Shown here in pieces: positions 25,347 to 32,236 of a stretch of 64,000 nucleotides of DNA. Within the stretch, counting starts at the first letter, position 1, and every line of letters begins with the position of its first letter. A model generated the notes under the pieces. It ran no database searches. It was not told the origin of the DNA and was given only the letters and a program-made list of their open reading frames with translations. Source of the DNA: VFMC01 sp040398525 (lineage in GTDB: Bacteria > Actinomycetota > Acidimicrobiia > Acidimicrobiales > Ilumatobacteraceae); contig JBBATY010000007.1 of NCBI GenBank assembly GCA_040398525.1, positions 1-64,000 of the forward strand, read 5' to 3'. A program made the position numbers and the translations under genes.

Positions 25347-26938
25347 CTCAGGGCTCCGTCCGCCGAGCGATCGGCGACGATCGGGTCCGGGGTGCGCCAC
25401 TCGACGGGATCGATCGGCCAGCGCGGCCGGCCGAGGCGCGTCGGGTCGATCGCGCCGAGGTCGGAGGGGGCCACACCCGGTGCACCGACCTCGACGATGT
25501 GCTCGTCGGCGAACAGGTGGTCGAACCCGGCGCGGAAGTGGCCACGCGACTTCACGACCACGACCCGCGCAGCCTCGGGCCGCAGGCCGACATGGTGGAA
25601 CGTGCTGTCGTCGGCGCACTGCACCGGATACGACGACACGGCGACGGCCACGCCCCCGAGGTCGAGTGCGCAGCAGCGCCCGGCGCGTCGCGGGCTACCT
25701 GCGTAGACCCCACGGGTGGGCACCAGCTCCGCGTCCTGCAGGCCCACCACCGTGGCGTCGACCATCAGCTCCGGGGCGAGCGGATGCGTGCTGGCGGCGT
25801 TGAACCTCACCTGCAGGCGTGCCCCGAGCCCCGCGGCCCACGCCGCGTCGACGACGCGACGGTCGCAGTGCATCGCCATCACCACCCCGGTCGCACCGGC
25901 GCCGAGCAGGGCGTCGAGGACGAAGGTGCTCGTGGCCGGGGCGCCACCGCCGGGGTTGTCGGCCACATCGGCGAGCAGCACCGGTGGCTGCTCGCCGCGC
26001 CCGGCGGCCACGGCGACGGGCACAGCGTCGGCGAGCGGCGTGGTGTGCATCCGGTACCGGTCGCGCAGCTGCCAGATCCGGTCGGCGATCGTCCGCACGG
26101 CGTCGGCCGCGAGGGCCTCGTGGCCGGCGTCGACACTGACGCAGACAGAGAGGCCGCAGTGCTCGTTCGCACCGAGCGAGAACCCGCCGAACACCGACAC
26201 GTTGCGGATCGGTGGCTGCTCGAGCCGGCGGGCCTCGGCCATCACCTCGTGGAACGGCTCGCCCGGGGTGGTGAGCTGGGCGATCTGCGGCAACAGCACG
26301 GGCAGCGGGCTCCAGACGATCGTCGGCCGCGGCGACGGGGCGTCGGGTGCGCCGAGCAGACGGTGCACGTGGTCGGCAGCCTCGAGCGAGCAGTCGACCA
26401 CGTCGACGTGGGGGTTGGTTCGGTAGCCGACGACCACGTCGACCGCGGCGCACATGCGCGCCGAGACGTTGGCGTGGAAGTCGAGCACGGCCACCACGGC
26501 GACGTCGTCGCCGACGCGTCGGCGCAGCGCCTCGAGGTAGGTGGCGTCGGTGTCGGTGTCGTCGGTGGACTGGCCCGCGCCATGGCCGAGCACCACGACG
26601 GCGTCGACCGGTCCGCCGGCCTCGAGCTCGGCCCCGAGCCGGGCGTCGAGCTCGCCGACCAGAGTACGGAAGTCGTCTCCGTCGAGTGGCCCGCTGGCAC
26701 CGAGCTCCCAGGTGGGCAGCTCGACGATCTCGACGTCGTCGCCGCGCAGCTCGCGCAGCCGTTCGAGGACGGGCCCTCCGGCCCAGCTCGCGGCCAGCCC
26801 GCCGGGGAGCGACGCCTCGTCGATGCCCCGCTTCAGGCGGATCGGCGCAGCGAGGGCGTTCACCTCGTGGGCGTACCCACACACCGCGACGCGCCGCCGC
26901 GCCGGTCGCTGTCGGTCGTGCGCTGCTGGCGATCCCAT
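25343..26938 (-). CDS. M81-family metallopeptidase, MlrC-like (531 aa)
   Basis: First gene of the operon. The N-terminal ~290 residues are the DUF1485 domain, with GYAHEVNAL near the start and GHGAG; the rest is the MlrC C-terminal domain, with DNPGGGAPATST and VVVKSRGHFRAGF. The family prototype, MlrC of sphingomonads, cleaves linear peptides from microcystin breakdown. The ATG at 26938 is chosen because an operator lies immediately upstream. The presence of beta-lactamase-fold hydrolases (MlrB has this fold) in the same operon is suggestive, but no MlrA-type membrane protease is present in the window. Confidence 0.87.
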   Translation of the reverse strand: MGSPAAHDRQRPARRRVAVCGYAHEVNALAAPIRLKRGIDEASLPGGLAASWAGGPVLERLRELRGDDVEIVELPTWELGASGPLDGDDFRTLVGELDARLGAELEAGGPVDAVVVLGHGAGQSTDDTDTDATYLEALRRRVGDDVAVVAVLDFHANVSARMCAAVDVVVGYRTNPHVDVVDCSLEAADHVHRLLGAPDAPSPRPTIVWSPLPVLLPQIAQLTTPGEPFHEVMAEARRLEQPPIRNVSVFGGFSLGANEHCGLSVCVSVDAGHEALAADAVRTIADRIWQLRDRYRMHTTPLADAVPVAVAAGRGEQPPVLLADVADNPGGGAPATSTFVLDALLGAGATGVVMAMHCDRRVVDAAWAAGLGARLQVRFNAASTHPLAPELMVDATVVGLQDAELVPTRGVYAGSPRRAGRCCALDLGGVAVAVSSYPVQCADDSTFHHVGLRPEAARVVVVKSRGHFRAGFDHLFADEHIVEVGAPGVAPSDLGAIDPTRLGRPRWPIDPVEWRTPDPIVADRSADGALR

Positions 26939-26942
26939 ACCC

Positions 26943-26957
26943 TTGAACAGCGTACAA
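26943..26957. promoter_or_regulatory. Palindromic operator 3, before the seven-gene hydrolase operon
   Basis: On the minus strand TTGTACGCTGTTCAA ends 4 nt before the ATG at 26938. It has the same 6-3-6 layout as the copies at 12534 and 14010, with one altered half-site base. It contains TACGCT, a candidate -10 for a leaderless transcript, so binding would block transcription directly. Confidence 0.6.
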
Positions 26958-27018
26958 CGCCCACGGTGAGAGGTGAGGCTCGCAGGCTGCCTCACGTCTC
27001 ACCGCGGTGGGGCGGGGG

Positions 27019-27024
27019 TACGGT
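27019..27024 (+). promoter_or_regulatory. -10 element (TACGGT), leaderless promoter of the GDPD lipoprotein
   Basis: TACGGT ends 8 nt before the GTG at 27033, with no Shine-Dalgarno between. Confidence 0.45.
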
Positions 27025-27032
27025 GGGCGGTC

Positions 27033-28187
27033 GTGCACGGTACGAGACGCTCCATCGGAAGATTCATGCTCGCCGGGTCGCTGTTGGCCGCAGCGGTGGC
27101 GGGCTGCAGCAGCGAGGCGTCGAACGGCGACTCCGGGTCGCTGGCCACCGCGCCACCCGAGACGAGTGCACCACCCGCCACCGCTGCGCCGACGACCGCG
27201 GCCACCACGACCGTGGCACCCACCACCGCCGCGCCCACCACGACGGCGGCACCGTCGGCCCGCAGCCAGGTGCAGCCCCCCGAGGCCTCGACGGTGGCCG
27301 ACCTGCTGGCGCTCGACCGCCCGATCGTCATCGCCCACGCCGGTGGCGACTTCGAGGGCCCGCACTCGACGATGTACGCCTACACCGAAGCAGCGTTGCT
27401 CGGCACCGACGTGCTCGAGCTCGACGTGATGCTCACCAACGACCGGGTGCTCGTGGTGCAGCACGACGACACCGTCGACCGCACTACCGAGACCACCGGG
27501 CCGGTGCGCGACCTGACGTACGACGAGCTGCGTGCGCTCGACAACGCCCACTGGTTCTCCGGCGACACGTGGGGCGACCAGAGCCTGCCCGACGAGGCCT
27601 ACACGCTGCGCGGTGTGCGCACCGGAGCCGTGCCGCCCCCTGCGGGCTACACGCCGGACGACTTCACCGTCCCCACGTTCCGCGACGTGGCCGAAGCCTT
27701 CCCCGACCACGTCCTCGACGTCGAGATCAAGATCCCGCGCAGCGCAACAGGCGACCCCGACCTGGCCTGGGCCATCGAAGGCGCCCAGGTGCTGGCCGAC
27801 GAGATCGCCGAGCTCGGCCGCACCGACTCGGTCATCGTCGTCTCGTTCGACGTCGACGTGCTGGCTGCGTTCCGGCAGTTCGCACCCGAGGTGGCGACCA
27901 GCCCGGGGCTGGCCACGCTCGTCGACTGGTACGTCGGCCAGCCCGTCGACTTCGCCCCCACCGACGTCGTGTTCCAGGTGCCCCCGGTGTACGAGGGCGT
28001 CGAGGTGCTCACCCCCGAGGTGGTGGCCCGGGCCCAGGCCGAGGGGTTCGAGGTGTGGGTGTGGATGGACGACACCGACCGCCAGGAGAACGCCGAGTTC
28101 TTCGCCGACCTGCTGGGCCGGGGTGTCGACGGGCTGCTCGTGGCCCGGCCATCGGTCGCCATCGAGGTCGTCGCCGCCGAGAGCTGA
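27033..28187 (+). CDS. Glycerophosphodiester phosphodiesterase-family lipoprotein (384 aa)
   Basis: Exported lipoprotein: the N-terminus MHGTRRSIGRFMLAGSLL ends in lipobox VAGC, then a Thr/Ala/Pro linker (to ~80) and a GDPD TIM barrel. Family landmarks are AHAGGDFEGPHST, DVLELDV and VVQHDDTVDRTT. Compared with the usual HRG and PENT motifs, the first shows HAG and the second PHST, so one metal-binding Glu is replaced. ELD and the second catalytic His are kept. It would release glycerol phosphate or a related phosphate from glycerophosphodiesters outside the cell if active. The GTG at 27033 gives the full basic signal; ATG at 27066 is an alternative. Confidence 0.82.
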   Translation: MHGTRRSIGRFMLAGSLLAAAVAGCSSEASNGDSGSLATAPPETSAPPATAAPTTAATTTVAPTTAAPTTTAAPSARSQVQPPEASTVADLLALDRPIVIAHAGGDFEGPHSTMYAYTEAALLGTDVLELDVMLTNDRVLVVQHDDTVDRTTETTGPVRDLTYDELRALDNAHWFSGDTWGDQSLPDEAYTLRGVRTGAVPPPAGYTPDDFTVPTFRDVAEAFPDHVLDVEIKIPRSATGDPDLAWAIEGAQVLADEIAELGRTDSVIVVSFDVDVLAAFRQFAPEVATSPGLATLVDWYVGQPVDFAPTDVVFQVPPVYEGVEVLTPEVVARAQAEGFEVWVWMDDTDRQENAEFFADLLGRGVDGLLVARPSVAIEVVAAES

Positions 28188-28198
28188 CCGGACGACAT

Positions 28199-28217
28199 CC
28201 GACGGCTCGGCCGTCGG
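28199..28217 (+). terminator. Hairpin terminator after the GDPD gene
   Basis: CCGACGGC-TCG-GCCGTCGG, a perfect 8-bp stem with a 3-nt loop, begins 11 nt after the stop codon. Confidence 0.6.
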
Positions 28218-28239
28218 TATGCATGTCCCGACCACTCCG

Positions 28240-28346
28240 CGTGTCGACAGGGCATCGACCTCCCACGCTCCGGCGTGGCGGACCCTCCACACGTCGCCGA
28301 CCGCCAAGAAACCTGAAAGGACCTGGCCGTTCCGTGGTCGGGCGAC
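28240..28346 (+). ncRNA. Candidate structured 5' leader of the subtilase gene
   Basis: Two adjacent stem-loops fill the leader. The first pairs CGTGT (28240-28244) with ACACG (28289-28293), AGGG (28249-28252) with CCCT (28283-28286), and is capped by CCACGC-TCCG-GCGTGG (28263-28278). The second pairs GTCGCCGACC (28293-28302) with GGTCGGGCGAC (28336-28346, one bulge) and encloses GCCA/TGGC and CCTGAAAGG. A GAGGAGG ribosome site follows near 28370-28376. It does not fit the c-di-GMP or c-di-AMP riboswitch consensus as I know them. This could be a novel cis-regulatory RNA or simply GC-driven pairing. Confidence 0.4.
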
Positions 28347-28384
28347 GACCGTCTTCCGGGCAGTCCACTCGAGGAGGGCGCGCA

Positions 28385-30954
28385 GTGCGGCGCGGATCAC
28401 ACACATCACGACACACGACCCGGCGGACGGCGGTGCTGGCCGCCGGCTGTGTCGTCGCCGCAGGTCTGACCCTGTCGCCGCTCGACACCGTGCAGGCCGC
28501 CGAAACGGCCCCGTGGGCGCGGGTGGCCAACCAGTCGATGAAGCCCCACGTCTCCGACCGCCTGCTGGTGGCGTACAAGCCGGGTGCCAGCCCCGGCGAA
28601 AAGGCCGCTGCTCGGGTGGCCGCCGGTGCCGAGAGCAGCTCGATCATCGTGAACAACACCCCCAACGTCGAGGCGTACAAGCTGAAGAAGGGCAAGTCGG
28701 TGACCGCCGCGCTGCAGGCCCTGGCCACGGACCCCGACGTGATGTACGCCGAGCCGGACTACGTGATCAAGTCGGCCAACACCCCGAACGACGCCGAGTA
28801 CAAGAACAACCGCATGTGGAACATGTACGGCGACCTCACCACACCGACGTTCCCCAACGGCTCACAAGCTGGTGAGGCATGGGTCGGCGGCTACACGGGC
28901 TCGCGCCAGGTGCACGTCGTGGTGATCGACCAGGGCACCCAGCACGCCCACCCCGACCTGGCGGCGAACATGTTCGTGAACGCAGGCGATCCCGTCGACG
29001 GCAAGGACAACGACGGCAACGGCCTCATCGACGACACCAACGGCTGGGACTTCGTCAACAACGACCGCACGGTCTACGACACGGCGACCGAGAAGCACGG
29101 CACGCACGTCGCCGGCACGATCGGCGCCGTCGGCGGCAACAGTGTCGGCGTCGTCGGTGTGAACTGGGCCGTCACGATGGTGCCGATCCGGGCGCTCACC
29201 ACCGCCGGTGGGACGACCACCAACGCGATCAAGGCGATCGACTATGCCGTCGACCTGAAGGTGCGCAAGGGCCTGAACGTCGCGGCGATCAACGCCTCGT
29301 GGACCGGCGGGGCGTTCAGCCAACTCCTGCTCGACGCGATCAACCGCGCCGGCGACGCCGGGATCGTGGTCGTCGCGGCAGCCGGCAACACCGGTGGCAA
29401 CAACGACACCACGCCGGTGTACCCGGCGAGCTACCAGTGCACCAAGGGCGGCACCCGCCCGTGGGACTGCGTCATCAGCGTCGCGGCGATCACCTCGGCA
29501 GCGGCGCTCGCCGGCTACTCGAACTACGGCGCGAACAGCGTCGACCTCGCCGCGCCCGGTTCGGACATCCGCTCGACCCTGCCGAGCAACACCTACGGGG
29601 TGCTGAGCGGCACGTCGATGGCAACCCCGCACGTGTCGGGTGCCATCGCACTGTGTGCGTCGATGAACCCGGCGCTGACTGCGCAGCAGCTGCGCACGAT
29701 CGTCGTCAGCTCGACCTTCCCGGTCGCCACCCTGGCCGGCAAGACCGTGCGGGGCGGATCGCTCGACCTCGGGGCGATGCGCCAGCAGTGCCTCGCCGGT
29801 GCGGCGCCGCCCACGACCACCACGACGGTGCCGGCGACGACNNNNNNNNNNNNNNNNNNNNNNNNNNNNNNNNNNNNNNNNNNNNNNNNNNNNNNNNNNN
29901 NNNNNNNNNNNNNNNNNNNNNNNNNNNNNNNNNNNNNNNNNAGTGCCTCGCCGGTGCGGCGCCGCCCACGACCACCACGACGGTGCCGGCGACGACCACC
30001 ACCTTGCCGCCGACGACCACCACGTTGCCGCCGACGACGACCACCTTGCCGCCCACCACGACCACCACACCAGCGACAACGACGACAGCGGCGCCGACGA
30101 CGACGGCGGGGCCCACCACGACCACCCTGCCGTTCATCGTCGCATCGGGCCCGTTGCGCACTGCCACCGTCGGAGCCGTGTACGCGGGAGCTGTGAGCGC
30201 CATCGGCGGGGTAGCGCCGTACACGTTCGCCCTATCGGCGGGCTCGCTCCCGGCTGGCTTGTCGTTGAACACCTCCAGCGGTCTGGTGACCGGTACACCG
30301 ACGACGGTGGGAACCACGTCGTTCTCGGTGAGGGTGACCGCTGGCAATGGGACTCAGGCGATCAGCTCGACGTCGATCCAGGTCGTGGCCGCCCCAGTGA
30401 TCGGCACGGCTGCCCTGCCCGGCGCCCTGACGCAGACGCTGTACAACTCGACGCTCTCTCGTACCGGTGGCCTCGCGCCGTACACCTGGTCGGTCGCTAG
30501 CGGCACCCTGCCCGCTGGCCTGTCGCTGAACACCTCGACCGGGGCGATCACCGGCACCCCCACCACGGCGGGGACCTCGAACATCACGTTCCGGGTGACC
30601 GACAGCAACGGTGCCGCCGCCACGTCGGCCAAGTCGATCGTGGTGACCCTGCTCACCGCGCCGGCTGCGTTCAACAAGTCGGCGCCGGCCAACAACGCCA
30701 CGGGTCAGGCCCGCAACGCCCTCGCCCTGTCGTGGGCGGCAGCCACCCGGGCGACGCGCTACGAGTACTGCGTCGACACCACCAACGACAACGCCTGCGC
30801 CGGGTCGTGGATCTCGACGAACACCGCTCGCACTGCGACCCTGAACGGGCTGGCGGCGAACACGGCCTACTACTGGCAGGTCCGTGCGGTGAACGCCGCG
30901 GGCACCACCATCGCCAACAGCGGCACGTGGTGGAAGTTCACCACCGGCGCCTGA
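28385..30954 (+). CDS. Secreted subtilisin-like serine protease (S8) with Ig-like and FnIII domains, interrupted by an assembly gap
   Basis: The GTG at 28385 follows GAGGAGG at good spacing. A signal peptide (cleaved after VQAAE) precedes an I9-type propeptide and the S8 domain: Asp in VVIDQGTQ (~180), His in KHGTHVAGT (~238), AAGN, and Ser in GTSMATPH (~410). After that come a TTTTLPP-type linker, two putative-Ig (He_PIG) repeats ending in GTPTT, and one fibronectin-III-like domain ending TGA. A 100-N gap (29842-29941) interrupts the linker, and 55 identical bases flank it. Removing the gap and one copy (155 nt) restores a single frame, so the gene is probably intact. It acts outside the cell on proteins. 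Confidence 0.9.
29842..29941. other. Assembly gap (100 N) with a 55-bp duplicated flank
   Basis: Bases 29787-29841 and 29942-29996 are identical. This is the signature of two contig ends that overlap but were not merged, rather than of missing sequence. Confidence 0.9.
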
Positions 30955-31016
30955 CCCGGTGCTGACCCGGACCGCCCACTGAGCGGGGACGTCACAGCTC
31001 GCCCCGGTGCATCCGT

Positions 31017-31045
31017 TCCCCCTGGGACGTAACGTCCCGTGGGGA
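31017..31045 (+). promoter_or_regulatory. Inverted repeat that can sequester the sbcD ribosome binding site
   Basis: The core GGGACGTAACGTCCC (31024-31038) is a perfect palindrome around a central A. An outer arm pairs TCCCC (31017-31021) with GGGGA (31041-31045), which is the first part of the GGGGAGG ribosome site of sbcD. It may be a protein operator, an RNA hairpin controlling translation, or a terminator for the protease gene. Confidence 0.45.
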
Positions 31046-31054
31046 GGATCACCG

Positions 31055-32236
31055 ATGCGCATCGTGCACACCAGCGACTGGCACCTCGGCCGGCAGTTCG
31101 GCCCGTACCCGATGCACGACGACCAGGAACGCTTCGTCGACTGGTTCGTCGCCATGGTCGAGGCGCAACGTGCCGATCTGGTGGTGATCGCTGGCGACAT
31201 CTACGACCGCTCGATCGCACCGGTCGAGTCGATCGAGCTGTTCCGCGACGCGGTGCGGCGGCTGCGCGCCACCGGGGCCACCGTCGCCGTGATCAGCGGC
31301 AACCACGACGGCCCGGACCGGCTGTCGCCGTACGGCGACCTCGGCGACAGCAGCGGGTTGCTGATCCGCGGTGGCTACGCAGGTGTGGGGGGTGTGACCC
31401 GTCTCGAGCTCGCCGACGGCCCACTCGACCTGGTGCTGTTGCCGTTCCTCGAACCGGCAGCTGCCCCGGACGCGTTCGGCAACCCGACCGAGGTGCCCGG
31501 CGACCGGGTCGACCTCGTCGAGCGCCGTCGGCGGCGCACCCACGAGTCGGTGCTGGCGAGCGCTATCGCTGCCGCCCGCCCGTTGCTGAGCGCCCCACGG
31601 TCGGTGGCGATCGCCCACGCCTTCGTCGCCGGTGGCGGCACCAGCGAGTCCGAGCGGCAGCTGGTGGTGGGCGGCACCGGCGAGGTCGCGGCCTCGTTGT
31701 TCGACGGGTTCTCGTACACCGCGCTCGGTCACCTCCATCGCCCGCAGGAGGTGGGTGGTCCCACCGTGCGCTACTCGGGCACGCCGCTCGCCTACTCGTT
31801 CTCGGAGGACCACCCGAAGTCGGTGAACGTCGTCGAGCTCGACCCCGACGGCACGTGCCGCGTCGAGCTGGTGCCCGTCGACGTGGGTCGCGCCGTGTGC
31901 ACCCTGCGCGGCACGATGGCCGAGCTGCTCGACCCGGCACGCCATCCCGGCGCGCGCGATCGCTTCGTGCGGGCCATCGTCACCGACCGCGAGACCGTGC
32001 TCGACGCCCGGTCGCGCCTCGGCACGGTCTACCCGCACCTCGCCGAGGTGCGCCTGGCCCCCGAGGGCCTCGACCTCGGTGCGCTGACGACCGTCGGCGC
32101 TGCCACCCGCGAGCTCGACCCGCTCGAGGCGACCCGCCAGTTCTGGGCCGAGGTCGAGGGGTCGGCGCCGCCCGACGAGATCGACGCGCTGCTGGTCGAT
32201 GCGCTCCGCACCGCTGTCGAGCGGAGCCGGTCGTGA
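31055..32236 (+). CDS. sbcD: Exonuclease subunit SbcD (Mre11-like, 393 aa)
   Basis: Metallophosphoesterase nuclease subunit of the SbcCD complex, which cleaves hairpins and protein-blocked DNA ends. Motifs in order: HTSDWHLG, AGDIYDRS, SGNHDGPDR, AHAFV and GHLHRPQ, all near the N-terminal ~240 residues, followed by the capping domain. The ATG at 31055 has GGGGAGG 7 nt upstream. Its stop overlaps the start of sbcC (GTGA), so the two subunits are co-translated. Confidence 0.96.
   Translation: MRIVHTSDWHLGRQFGPYPMHDDQERFVDWFVAMVEAQRADLVVIAGDIYDRSIAPVESIELFRDAVRRLRATGATVAVISGNHDGPDRLSPYGDLGDSSGLLIRGGYAGVGGVTRLELADGPLDLVLLPFLEPAAAPDAFGNPTEVPGDRVDLVERRRRRTHESVLASAIAAARPLLSAPRSVAIAHAFVAGGGTSESERQLVVGGTGEVAASLFDGFSYTALGHLHRPQEVGGPTVRYSGTPLAYSFSEDHPKSVNVVELDPDGTCRVELVPVDVGRAVCTLRGTMAELLDPARHPGARDRFVRAIVTDRETVLDARSRLGTVYPHLAEVRLAPEGLDLGALTTVGAATRELDPLEATRQFWAEVEGSAPPDEIDALLVDALRTAVERSRS

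Noticed and set aside
12582..26938. A bona fide microcystin-degradation (mlr) cluster
   Set aside because: MlrA and MlrD are absent and motif-level similarity of the M81 and hydrolase proteins does not prove the substrate. It is kept only as an MlrB/MlrC-like hypothesis.
28218..28384. c-di-GMP or c-di-AMP riboswitch
   Set aside because: An ACAGGGCA segment and a GAAA loop caught my eye, but the remaining consensus of either class is missing.
25238..30196. Very long open frame on the plus strand (over 1600 codons) covering the hydrolase operon and the protease
   Set aside because: It is the antisense shadow of GC-rich genes up to about 26.9 kb; only the part from 28385 is a real gene. Other long frames opposite known genes were dropped for the same reason.
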